A stretch of DNA of 64,000 bases from Oricola cellulosilytica. Its GTDB lineage: Bacteria; Pseudomonadota; Alphaproteobacteria; Rhizobiales; Rhizobiaceae. Every line of letters starts with the position of its first letter. Position 1 is the stretch's first letter. Below the pieces are notes generated by a model. It worked only from the letters and a program-made list of their open reading frames with translations. It made no database searches and had not been told where the DNA came from. Below, one piece after another: positions 9,171 through 17,130 of the stretch. Position numbers and translations under genes: made by a program. The DNA is taken from contig NZ_JAINFK010000002.1 of the NCBI RefSeq assembly GCF_019966575.1, forward strand, positions 186,001-250,000, given 5' to 3'.

Positions 9171-10186
9171 GCGACAAACTCCAGGGGCGATGCCTTGTTC
9201 AAATCATCATCCGCGATTTCGACACGGGGGTCGCGGGCCATCCATATCTTGACCGTAAGCCGGCCGCCGTCCGCCTTGCCCGCATCGAGCGCTTTGGAAG
9301 CGATCATTTCAAGTTCTGCATCCGCGAACCATCCGCCAATGTCCTCATCCGAAAATCCGAGACGACGGTGCGCATGCTCGTCACGAAGAAAATCGAATCC
9401 GTGCGGAGCGAAATCCACGATGACCAGCCGGCCACCCGGACGTAGCGCCCTCGCCGCCTGGCTGATCGCTTCCGCCGGATCGTCGAGATAATGCAGCACC
9501 TGATGGACGGTCACCAAGTCAAAACCATCGCGCGGAACCGGAAGGTTATAGACATCGCCCAGCCGCACTTCCGCTGAGCGGATGCCTGCATGATCGAGAT
9601 TGGCGCGCGCCACATGCAGCATCTCACGGTTTGAGTCGATGCCTATGCCGTGCTGATAGATATTCGAGAAGACCTCGAGCAGGCGCCCGGTCCCGGTACC
9701 CAGATCGAGCATGTAGCGAACCGGCTCATCTCCCACCAGGGCGACAAGAGCATCCTCGACCTTCCTGTCCGCGACATGCAGAGTGCGGATCTCGTCCCAG
9801 CTGGACGCATTCTTGGAGAAATAGTCGGACGCCTTCTCGCGGCGTTTCGCCTTGACGCGCGCAAGCCGTTCCAGGTCGTGCCGGATTGTCGGATCCTTCT
9901 GGTCGAGACGTTCTAGTAACTCCTGCGTCAGCAGGTCCCCGGTGAGATTCCGGCTCAGCCGGAAAAGCGCCCACGATCCTTCCTGTTGCCGTTTGATAAG
10001 CTTTGCGTCGAGCATCAGCTTCAGGTGACGCGAAACGCGTGGCTGCGACTGGCCCAGAATCTCCGTCAGTTCGGAAACCGTCAGATCGCCGTCCGCCAAG
10101 AGGTTGAGAATGCGCAAGCGGGTCGACTCGGCTATCGTTTTCAGAACATCGACAATAGTGTCGAGAGTGTAATCGCTGTCGCTCAT
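9167..10186 (-). CDS. ArsR-family regulator fused to a class I SAM methyltransferase
   Basis: A 339-residue two-domain protein. Residues about 8-95 form an ArsR winged helix (LKTIAESTRLRILNLLADG, then LTVSELTEILGQSQPRVSRHL as recognition helix). Residues about 150-300 form a Rossmann methyltransferase (YMLDLGTGTGRLLEVF motif I, then LVTVHQVLHYLDDP and GGRLVIVDFAPHG). The ArsR metal-site cysteines are absent, so metal sensing is unlikely. The fusion lies directly upstream of metF with a 4-base overlap. ArsR-type SahR regulators are known to control the SAM cycle in Proteobacteria. Here the methyltransferase fold could sense SAM/SAH rather than, or as well as, catalyse. A perfect palindrome lies 19 bases upstream of the start. 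Sensing of SAM/SAH is inference. Confidence 0.85.
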   Translation of the reverse strand: MSDSDYTLDTIVDVLKTIAESTRLRILNLLADGDLTVSELTEILGQSQPRVSRHLKLMLDAKLIKRQQEGSWALFRLSRNLTGDLLTQELLERLDQKDPTIRHDLERLARVKAKRREKASDYFSKNASSWDEIRTLHVADRKVEDALVALVGDEPVRYMLDLGTGTGRLLEVFSNIYQHGIGIDSNREMLHVARANLDHAGIRSAEVRLGDVYNLPVPRDGFDLVTVHQVLHYLDDPAEAISQAARALRPGGRLVIVDFAPHGFDFLRDEHAHRRLGFSDEDIGGWFADAELEMIASKALDAGKADGGRLTVKIWMARDPRVEIADDDLNKASPLEFVA

Positions 10187-10204
10187 GAATGGACCCTAAA
10201 AGAC

Positions 10205-10220
10205 ATAAAGATATCTTTAT
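10205..10220. promoter_or_regulatory. Perfect 16-bp palindromic operator in the arsR-metF promoter
   Basis: ATAAAGATATCTTTAT is a perfect inverted repeat placed 19-34 bases before the ArsR-fusion start. On the minus strand it overlaps the likely -10 region: GTTGCA (10243-10238) then a 17-base spacer to ATAAAG (10220-10215). Position over the core promoter fits autorepression by the ArsR-type product. It also lies upstream of the divergent DUF2293 gene. Binding is inferred. Confidence 0.65.
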
Positions 10221-10270
10221 ATGAAGAAAATTTTGCTTGCAACCTCCGTTCGAGAGCGGGTGTTCCCGCG

Positions 10271-10612
10271 ATGACCACGAAGCGGCAAGTCGAGGCGGCA
10301 AAGTCATTGCGCGCGCTGGCGCCGATGATTCCCTTCAATGAGGCCTTGGAGGTCAAGGCCCTTGCTGCCGGGAGGCACTTGCGCCGTCTGCCCGTCTCCG
10401 TGGCGATGTGGCTGTCGCTTGTGGCCCATATTCGCCACGTGCACACCGACTACGACTCGCTTCTGGAGGAAGGGTATGACCGCGATGCGGCACGCCATTT
10501 CGTGGTTGACGATATCAACTCGGTCTTGGCGCGATGGCAGGCCACACGCCGTGTTGAGATTGACGATTCCGAAGCCATGGGCGCCTTCCCCGACCCGGTC
10601 GAGGACTCATAG
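10271..10612 (+). CDS. DUF2293 domain-containing protein
   Basis: A 113-residue cytoplasmic protein matching the DUF2293 pattern as I remember it: RALAPMIPFNEAL, then LPVSVAMWLSLVAHIRHVHTDYD, then EEGYDRDAARHFVVDDINSVLARW. No signal peptide or membrane segment is present. The ATG at 10271 is chosen because family similarity begins immediately; the frame stays open upstream into the divergent regulator. It shares an 84-base promoter region with the arsR-metF operon, so the palindrome there might also influence it. No function is established for this family. Confidence 0.75.
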   Translation: MTTKRQVEAAKSLRALAPMIPFNEALEVKALAAGRHLRRLPVSVAMWLSLVAHIRHVHTDYDSLLEEGYDRDAARHFVVDDINSVLARWQATRRVEIDDSEAMGAFPDPVEDS

Positions 10613-10814
10613 ATCTGCTGCTCGGCAACAAGATCCCGGTTACCGCATTGACAGAATTATGTGGATTTTCGTCCGCCTCACTTCGTAGGATTCGACCGCG
10701 CGATTGCGTCGATCGGCTGGTTGGCGTGCGCCGAATGTGGGATATGTCACACAATCATCCTGATCTCCGTCCTATCAAGCGTTTGCCGCTTTTTTTGAGA
10801 AAGGTTCTCCGACC

Positions 10815-12002
10815 ATGACTTTCCGCAGCCGTGCCCTTGAGGCAGCCAGCGCACTCGTGATCATATTCGCGTCAGGCACCGCCGCCCGTGCTGAGATAAA
10901 CGCTCAAGCCGTCTTTGACGCACTTGCCAAACAGGCAAGTGCGCAAGGTCTCGAACTGACGGCAAATTCCGTCGCCCTCGACGGTTCGGACGATATCGTC
11001 GTCTCCGGCCTGAAAGTGGGCGTTCCTGGCGAAGATGATGGGCTCGAGATCGAGAACATCCTGCTGGAGGACGTCAGCGAGGCTGATAATGGTGCATATG
11101 TGATAGGCAGGATCGCCGCTCCCTCATTCACCGATACGCAGAACGGAATGACCATCGATTTCGAGGGCGGCAGTATCGAAGGCTTCTACGTGGCCGGTCC
11201 GAACGAGACCGATCCGATTGCAGGCGTTGGCATCTATCGGGCGCTTAATGTCGGCGCGCTGCAGGTTAGCCAGAGCGGCAAACCATTTTTTTTGCTGGAC
11301 GGGATTACGGCGGAAATAAGCCCTTACGAACCCGGCACAACGCTGGAATTCGACGCCGAGATAAAGGATTTCACAATCGATTTCGCGAACATGCCGGACG
11401 CGAGAACGCGCAAGACGATGGCCGATGTCGGATACGAGCAGATTCGCGGGCGCATGAACGCGGAAGGCTCCTGGGACACGGCAAGCGGCAAGCTCCAAAC
11501 GTCGCAGAGCTTTACGCTGGACGATGCCGCCATTCTCAACTTCGATTTCGCCATTGGAGGCTACACCGCCGAACTGCTTGCAGCCCTTCAGAAAATGCAG
11601 GCACAAATGCAAGATCAGGGGGACCAGGCCATGGGCTTGGCGATGATGGGCCTGATGCAGCAGCTTGAAATCGCGAACATCGAAATCGAGATCGTTGACG
11701 AATCCGCGACCGGGCGGATTCTCGATTACGTGGCCAAGCAACAGGGCACCAATCGCGAAAGCCTCGTCGCCCAAGCGAAGGGCATCCTGCCGTTCGCGCT
11801 TGCGCAGTTGCAGAACCCAGCCTTCGCAGCCAAGGTCACCGCAGCCGTCGGCGCCTATCTGGACAATCCTCAGTCTCTGAAGATCGTCTCCGCGCCCGCC
11901 AGTCCCGTCCCGGTAGCGCAGATCATGGCCGCAGCGATGAGCGCGCCGCAGTCGATCGTTGACGTTCTCGCCGTCGAGGTCTCCGCGAACGCAGGAAACT
12001 AG
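10815..12002 (+). CDS. Unrecognised secreted (periplasmic) protein
   Basis: A 395-residue protein with a clear signal peptide (hydrophobic ALVIIFASGTA, cleavage after ARA near residue 26). The mature part alternates beta-type stretches about gradients of small residues (SVALDGSDDIVVSGLKV, LEIENILLEDV, IDFEGGSIEGFYVAG). It then has a helical, Gln/Met-rich stretch around residues 255-280 (LAALQKMQAQMQDQGDQAMG) and an alanine-rich C-terminus. There are no cysteines and no catalytic motif that I recognise. The repeated strands recall beta-taco/AsmA-type periplasmic proteins, but this is only an impression. It is transcribed alone, with a strong terminator at 12021. Function is unknown. Confidence 0.75.
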   Translation: MTFRSRALEAASALVIIFASGTAARAEINAQAVFDALAKQASAQGLELTANSVALDGSDDIVVSGLKVGVPGEDDGLEIENILLEDVSEADNGAYVIGRIAAPSFTDTQNGMTIDFEGGSIEGFYVAGPNETDPIAGVGIYRALNVGALQVSQSGKPFFLLDGITAEISPYEPGTTLEFDAEIKDFTIDFANMPDARTRKTMADVGYEQIRGRMNAEGSWDTASGKLQTSQSFTLDDAAILNFDFAIGGYTAELLAALQKMQAQMQDQGDQAMGLAMMGLMQQLEIANIEIEIVDESATGRILDYVAKQQGTNRESLVAQAKGILPFALAQLQNPAFAAKVTAAVGAYLDNPQSLKIVSAPASPVPVAQIMAAAMSAPQSIVDVLAVEVSANAGN

Positions 12003-12020
12003 CGCCGTCGACGGGCAAGT

Positions 12021-12045
12021 CCCGGCAGGCGACTGCCGGGTTCTT
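12021..12045 (+). terminator. Rho-independent terminator
   Basis: CCCGGCAG (12021-12028), loop GCGA, CTGCCGGG (12033-12040), then TTCTT. It lies 18 bases after the stop of the secreted-protein gene and touches the end of the convergent pcp gene. Confidence 0.8.
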
Positions 12046-12682
12046 AGCGCCGGTGTCCAAACAGGTTCACGCACCTTCTGAGCAGCAGTTCGGCTCCCCG
12101 GACCAGATCCTCGAAGGCAAGCTTCCCCGCATCGGCTTTCTCACCTGCAAGGGCGACCGGACCAACATGCACGAATCCGCTCATCGCGGCATTCAGACCA
12201 CGGCACGCGCCGGCCGCCGAGTGGTAGAAAACGTAGTTGCAGAGGTAGTCGCCCGCGTCGCCGGACCACTCGACGGGTAAGCCCTCTTCTTCCAGAACCG
12301 CGGCAATATCTTCAAGCGGCAGGGTCGAACTAATGCTGCCACCATTCGGAATGATGGCGCTTGCCGATGGACGCATCTGTCCCGCATCGAGGCGGTCTGC
12401 ACCCACCGAATTATGGGCGGACCTCTCCAGACGGAATCCCTTCGCGGCAGCGTCCAACCCGAAGTGAACCGCAATTTGCGGATCGAAGCCGGCGGCGACG
12501 GTCTCGAGCGCCGGCACCGCCTCGGTCCATGAGACCGGCAACACGGCAAAGCGGCACTCGACCGGCCCGCGGAATATCGGTGGCCGAGCCTGGAAGCGGT
12601 GCATCAGGTGCTCGCTCGGGTTAACGGGAGCGCCCGGAAACGGAGTAAAGCCGGTGACGAGCAGTCTGGTTTTGTCCGCCAC
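12044..12682 (-). CDS. pcp: Pyroglutamyl-peptidase I (peptidase C15)
   Basis: A 212-residue cysteine peptidase of family C15, which removes N-terminal pyroglutamate from peptides in the cytoplasm. LLVTGFTPFPGAPVNPSE is the family's opening segment. The catalytic Glu is in GFRLERSAHN (about residue 86), Cys in AGDYLCNYVFY (about residue 147), and His in GFVHVGP (about residue 171). The triad order Glu-Cys-His is as in characterised enzymes. It begins 8 bases after aspS stops on the same strand and is likely its downstream cistron, though no metabolic link to aspartyl-tRNA synthetase is known to me. Confidence 0.85.
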   Translation of the reverse strand: MADKTRLLVTGFTPFPGAPVNPSEHLMHRFQARPPIFRGPVECRFAVLPVSWTEAVPALETVAAGFDPQIAVHFGLDAAAKGFRLERSAHNSVGADRLDAGQMRPSASAIIPNGGSISSTLPLEDIAAVLEEEGLPVEWSGDAGDYLCNYVFYHSAAGACRGLNAAMSGFVHVGPVALAGEKADAGKLAFEDLVRGAELLLRRCVNLFGHRR

Positions 12683-12690
12683 CGCTCGCG

Positions 12691-14478
12691 CTACTCCTTT
12701 GCGGGTTGAAGCACCCGTACGTGCAGGTCCCGCAATTGCGCCGGTTCGGCGGGCGCAGGTGCGCCCATCAGCAGATCGATCGCCTGCTGGTTCATCGGAA
12801 ACAGCGCGATCTCGCGCAGGTTCTTTGCGCCGCAGAGGATCATGACGATACGGTCGATGCCGGCGGCCATGCCGCCATGCGGCGGAGCGCCGTATTGGAA
12901 CGCGCGGTAGAGGCCGCCGAAGCGATCCTCGACGTCCTTCTTAGTCAGTCCAACCATCTCGAAGGCCTTCACCATCACATCGGGCTTGTGATTGCGGATA
13001 CCGCCGGAAACGATCTCGAAGCCGTTGCAGACCAAGTCGTACTGCCACGCCTTGATGCTCAGCGGGTCTTGGTTCTCAAGCGCATCCATACCGCCTTGGG
13101 GCATGGAGAAGGGGTTGTGCGAGAACTCGATCTTCTTCTCGTCCTCATCCCATTCGTAGAACGGAAAGTCGACGATCCACGCCATCTCAAAGCGATCACG
13201 GTCGACAAGATCGAGTTCCTCGCCCGCACGGGTGCGCGCAGCGCCGGCAAAGGCCGCGAACTTCTTGGGATTGCCAGCAACGAAGAAACAGGCATCGCCT
13301 GCCTCCAGTCCGAGTTGGGCGCGGATGGCGTCGGTGCGTTCGGGTCCGATATTCTTGGCAACCGGACCGGCGCCCTCGACCGCTTCACCTTCCTTACGCC
13401 AGAAGATATAACCGAGGCCGGGCTGGCCTTCCGACTGCGCCCACGAATTCATGCGGTCGCAAAAAGCGCGCGAGCCGCCGGTTCTCGCAGGAATAGCCCA
13501 CACTTCAACCGCAGGGTCGTTTGCGATCATGTTGGCGAACACCTTGAATCCCGAGCCGGCGAAGTGATCGGTGACCGCTTCCATCTCGATCGGATTGCGT
13601 AGATCCGGCTTGTCGGTGCCGTATTTGCGCACCGCCTCCTCAAAGGGAATCCGGCGGAATTCCCGGCTTACCGGCTTGCCCTCGGCGAACTCGTCGAAAA
13701 TTTCGCGGAAAATCGGCTCCATCGTCGCAAACAGGTCCTCCTGCTCGACGAAACTCATCTCGATATCGAGCTGGTAGAACTCGCCGTAGAAACGGTCGGC
13801 GCGCGGATCCTCGTCGCGGAAGCAGGGGGCGATCTGGAAATAGCGGTCGAAGCCGGAGACCATCAGCAACTGCTTGTATTGCTGCGGCGCCTGTGGAAGC
13901 GCATAGAACTCACCCGGATGAAGGCGCGACGGGACCAGGAAGTCTCGCGCGCCCTCCGGCGACGAGGCCGTCAGGATCGGGGTCTGGAATTCGGTGAAAC
14001 CAGCGTCATTCATGCGGCGGCGCATCGAGGAAATGACCTTGGTGCGCGTCATGATGTTCTTGTGCAGGGTCTCGCGGCGCAAATCGAGAAAGCGGTAGGT
14101 CAGACGGATATCCTCGGGATAGTCCGGCTCACCGAAAACCGGAAGCGGCAGTTCATTGGCCTCGGAAAGCACTTCCATCTCGCGCGCGAAAACCTCGACC
14201 TCGCCTGTCGGCAGGTTGGGATTCACGGTCTCGTCGGTACGCGGCTTCACCTCGCCGTCCACGCGGATCACCCATTCGCCGCGAACTTTCTCCGCGGTCC
14301 GGAAACAGGGCGAATCGGGATCGGCGACGACCTGCGTCAGACCGTAATGGTCGCGCAGATCGATGAACAACAGGCCGCCATGGTCACGGACGCGATGAAC
14401 CCATCCGGAAAGACGAACGGAGGACCCTGCATCCGATTTGCGGAGCGCTCCGCAATGGTGGCTGCGATAACGATGCAT
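12691..14478 (-). CDS. aspS: Aspartyl-tRNA synthetase
   Basis: A 595-residue class IIb synthetase. The N-terminal OB-fold anticodon domain ([24 protein letters not shown]) is followed by the bacterial-type catalytic core: motif 2 [19 protein letters not shown], the GAD insertion domain, and motif 3 [14 protein letters not shown]. The start [13 protein letters not shown] at 14478 fits the normal N-terminus; the frame opens earlier at 14559 without similarity. Bacteria lacking AsnRS often have a non-discriminating AspRS, but this cannot be decided here. A TTGACA -35-like box lies upstream on the same strand at 14578-14573. Confidence 0.97.
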   Translation of the reverse strand: MHRYRSHHCGALRKSDAGSSVRLSGWVHRVRDHGGLLFIDLRDHYGLTQVVADPDSPCFRTAEKVRGEWVIRVDGEVKPRTDETVNPNLPTGEVEVFAREMEVLSEANELPLPVFGEPDYPEDIRLTYRFLDLRRETLHKNIMTRTKVISSMRRRMNDAGFTEFQTPILTASSPEGARDFLVPSRLHPGEFYALPQAPQQYKQLLMVSGFDRYFQIAPCFRDEDPRADRFYGEFYQLDIEMSFVEQEDLFATMEPIFREIFDEFAEGKPVSREFRRIPFEEAVRKYGTDKPDLRNPIEMEAVTDHFAGSGFKVFANMIANDPAVEVWAIPARTGGSRAFCDRMNSWAQSEGQPGLGYIFWRKEGEAVEGAGPVAKNIGPERTDAIRAQLGLEAGDACFFVAGNPKKFAAFAGAARTRAGEELDLVDRDRFEMAWIVDFPFYEWDEDEKKIEFSHNPFSMPQGGMDALENQDPLSIKAWQYDLVCNGFEIVSGGIRNHKPDVMVKAFEMVGLTKKDVEDRFGGLYRAFQYGAPPHGGMAAGIDRIVMILCGAKNLREIALFPMNQQAIDLLMGAPAPAEPAQLRDLHVRVLQPAKE

Positions 14479-14550
14479 TCGTGTGTGCCTTTTTGTCAGC
14501 TTGGCGCGGTCTCTGGGCCGCGAAGAAAATGGTGCGGGAAATCGCGCGGA

Positions 14551-14578
14551 AAAGCGCATGAGGCATGCGTTTTGTCAA
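14551..14578 (-). promoter_or_regulatory. Possible aspS promoter with inverted repeat in the spacer
   Basis: On the minus strand TTGACA lies at 14578-14573, but the -10 (about GCTTTT) is poor. Inside the would-be spacer is CGCATG-AGG-CATGCG (14555-14569), extended by flanking AAA/TTT. A repressor site over a promoter is one reading; chance is another. Low confidence. Confidence 0.3.
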
Positions 14579-14683
14579 GAAGGCGACGGGCCGAGGTCCG
14601 AATTTCCGTGCGTTCGAACCGCAAACCGGTGTATCGCTTGAAGTCCCGGATTGCCGGGCCGCGAACTCTCAGCCCCTATCGAC

Positions 14684-15967
14684 ATGAACCTCCGCCCTCT
14701 CCTGCCCTTGCTCGTCGCCGCATTCATCATGCTGGCGGGGAACGGGCTGCAGGGCACATTGATCGCGATCAGGGGCGCGCAGGAAGGGTTTTCGACCGGG
14801 CTGATCGGCTTCATGGGCACCGCCTATTTCGGAGGGTTTCTCCTAGGATGCGTCTCGATCACCCGGATGCTCAGCGCGGTCGGCCATATCCGCACCTTCG
14901 CGGCGCTGGCGGCGATCGCCGCATCCGGAACCCTGATGCTCGTCCTCGTCATCGACGGCATCGCGTGGGTGATCATCCGTTTCGTCATGGGCTTCTGTTT
15001 CGCCGGCCTGTTCACGACGATCGAAAGCTGGCTGAACGCCGGCGTCAGCAACGAAACCCGCGGCCGCGTGCTGTCGATCTACAGGATCATAGATCTCGTC
15101 GCGGTGACCGGCGCGCAGTTCATGCTGCCGGTGTTCGGCGCGGGCGGTTTCGCCGTCTTCGCCGTGATGGCGCTGATGATCACGATCTCGCTGGTTCCGG
15201 TTTCGCTCGCCGACCGGTCCAGCCCGAAGCCGCCCAAGGATTTTCACTTCGACATGAAGGCCATCTGGGCGCTGTCGCCGATCGCATGCATCGGCGCCGT
15301 CGCCATCGGCGCCACCAACAGCGCGTTCCGTCTGATCGGTCCGATCTACGCGCAGGACATCGGCCTGTCGATCGCAAGCGTCGCCACCTTCATGAGCGCG
15401 GGCATCATCGGCGGCGCCGTGTTGCAGTATCCGCTCGGCGTGCTGTCCGATCTCCATGACCGGCGGCTCGTTCTCATCCTGACCAGCCTCGGCGCGGTGC
15501 TGGCGGGTCTTTATCTCGGTCTGTTTGCCGGAACGTCCCCGCTATCGAACTATATCGGAATTTTCCTGTTCGGTGCGTTCGCCCTGCCGCTGTATTCGCT
15601 GTCGGTGGCTCATGCCAACGACCATGCCGAGGCATCGCAATATGTCATGGTCGCCGCCGGGCTGATGTTCTGCTTCTCGGTCGGCGCGATCATCGGGCCC
15701 TTCGTCTCCTCCTTCATCGTCCAGACCTACGGCCCGGCCTCCCTTTTCACATACACCGGCGCGGTCCACGGAACGCTTATTCTGGCGACGATCTGGCGGA
15801 TGCGGATGCGCGGTCCCGCGCCGGCCGAGCGGCGCGGCGCGTTCACCATGCTGCTGCGGACGTCGCCTGCGCTCGCGCGTCTCGCCAACGGCAAGGCGAG
15901 GAAAACCGGTGGCACCGATGGGCAATCGACAAACCGGGCGGACGTGGCTAAAGACCTGAACGCATGA
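14684..15967 (+). CDS. Major facilitator superfamily transporter (YcaD-like)
   Basis: A 427-residue polytopic membrane protein with about 12 helices. Family resemblance is to the YcaD/MFS_1-type transporters: N-terminal LLPLLVAAFIMLAGNGLQGTL, then GFMGTAYFGGFLLGC, and ESWLNAGVSNETRGRVLSIY, the latter being a hallmark stretch of this subgroup. The C-terminus is a basic/polar cytoplasmic tail of about 50 residues. The ATG at 14684 is used; a start at 14651 is in frame but adds no similarity. The stop overlaps the start of rnd (ATGA), so both are probably in one transcript. The substrate is unknown. Confidence 0.8.
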   Translation: MNLRPLLPLLVAAFIMLAGNGLQGTLIAIRGAQEGFSTGLIGFMGTAYFGGFLLGCVSITRMLSAVGHIRTFAALAAIAASGTLMLVLVIDGIAWVIIRFVMGFCFAGLFTTIESWLNAGVSNETRGRVLSIYRIIDLVAVTGAQFMLPVFGAGGFAVFAVMALMITISLVPVSLADRSSPKPPKDFHFDMKAIWALSPIACIGAVAIGATNSAFRLIGPIYAQDIGLSIASVATFMSAGIIGGAVLQYPLGVLSDLHDRRLVLILTSLGAVLAGLYLGLFAGTSPLSNYIGIFLFGAFALPLYSLSVAHANDHAEASQYVMVAAGLMFCFSVGAIIGPFVSSFIVQTYGPASLFTYTGAVHGTLILATIWRMRMRGPAPAERRGAFTMLLRTSPALARLANGKARKTGGTDGQSTNRADVAKDLNA

Positions 15968-17118
15968 AGCTTATCGAAACGACGGACGAACTGTCCGCTG
16001 CCTGCGCGCGCCTTGCGCAACATCCGTTCATCACCATCGATACCGAGTTCATCCGCGAGACCACGTTCTGGCCCGAACTCTGCCTCGTGCAGATCGCCAG
16101 CACCGAGGAGGCGGTGCTCGTCGACCCGCTGGCGGACGGCATTTCGCTCGACCCGATGTTCAGCCTGCTGGCAGACAAGAACGTTCTGAAGGTCTTTCAC
16201 GCCGCCCGCCAGGACATCGAGATATTCTTCAACCTGGCCGCGGCAATTCCCGAGCCGATCTTCGACACCCAGGTCGCGGCGATGGTCTGCGGCTTCGGCG
16301 ACGCGATCGCCTATGATCAACTGGTAAAGCGCATCACCGGCGCGCATATCGACAAATCGTCGCGGTTTACCGACTGGCGGCAACGGCCGCTGAGCGACAA
16401 GCAATTGAGCTACGCGCTCGCGGATGTCACCCATCTGCGTGACGTATACGCGGAACTGTCGCAGCAGCTGCAGGCCGCTCACCGGGAGCATTGGGTGCGC
16501 GAGGAAATGAGCGTCCTTACCGCGCGCGAGACCTACGATCTGCATCCGGAAGACGCATGGCAGAAGCTGAAACTGCGCGTGCGCAAGCCCATCGAACTGC
16601 AAATCCTCAAGAATCTGGCCGCATGGAGGGAGCGCGAGGCGCGTGCGCGCAACCAGCCCCGCCGGCGCATCCTGAAGGACGACGCCATCTACGAGATTGC
16701 GCAGCAGCAACCCAGGACCCCGGAAGCCCTCGCGCGCCTGCGTTCCCTCAACAAGGGCATCGAGAGATCGTCAATGGCCCAGCCGATGATCAAGGCCGTC
16801 ACTGATGCCCTCGCCCTCGACAAGAGCGAGCTACCGGCGATCCCGCGTGCCCCGGCTTCGCCCGAGGGGACGAGCGCCGCGGTCGACTTGCTGCGCGTGG
16901 TGCTGAAGCTGACGGCCGAGGAACAGGGCGTTGCCCAGAAGATCATCGCGACAACCGACGATCTCGAGAAAATAGCCATCAAGGGCGACGAGGCCGACGT
17001 CGGGGCGCTCAAGGGGTGGCGCCGCGAGGTTTTTGGCGAAAAGGCATTGAAGACAGTCAACGGCGAGATCGCGATCCGGTTTGATGATCGCAAGCTTTCC
17101 GTGGTCGATCTCGGCTGA
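15964..17118 (+). CDS. rnd: Ribonuclease D
   Basis: A 384-residue DEDD-type 3'-5' exoribonuclease for tRNA and small-RNA 3' maturation. The N-terminal exonuclease domain shows the acidic residues of motif I in FITIDTEFIRETTFWPELCLVQIA, motif II in KVFHAARQDIEIFF, and motif III Y-x3-D in LSYALADVTHLRDVY. HRDC-type domains follow (ELQILKNLAAWREREARARN), where RNase D normally carries two. The start is the ATG of the ATGA overlap with the MFS gene. It converges on ppx with only 12 bases between them. Confidence 0.93.
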   Translation: MKLIETTDELSAACARLAQHPFITIDTEFIRETTFWPELCLVQIASTEEAVLVDPLADGISLDPMFSLLADKNVLKVFHAARQDIEIFFNLAAAIPEPIFDTQVAAMVCGFGDAIAYDQLVKRITGAHIDKSSRFTDWRQRPLSDKQLSYALADVTHLRDVYAELSQQLQAAHREHWVREEMSVLTARETYDLHPEDAWQKLKLRVRKPIELQILKNLAAWREREARARNQPRRRILKDDAIYEIAQQQPRTPEALARLRSLNKGIERSSMAQPMIKAVTDALALDKSELPAIPRAPASPEGTSAAVDLLRVVLKLTAEEQGVAQKIIATTDDLEKIAIKGDEADVGALKGWRREVFGEKALKTVNGEIAIRFDDRKLSVVDLG

Positions 17119-17130
17119 CCGAACGGGCCG

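Noticed and set aside
10648-10653. TTGACA resembling a -35 box ahead of the secreted-protein gene
   Set aside because: No acceptable -10 lies 16-18 bases downstream, so a promoter call is not supported.
13879-15459. Long plus-strand frame spanning part of aspS and the MFS gene
   Set aside because: It runs antisense to aspS and then out of frame through the MFS gene; composition is shadow-like.
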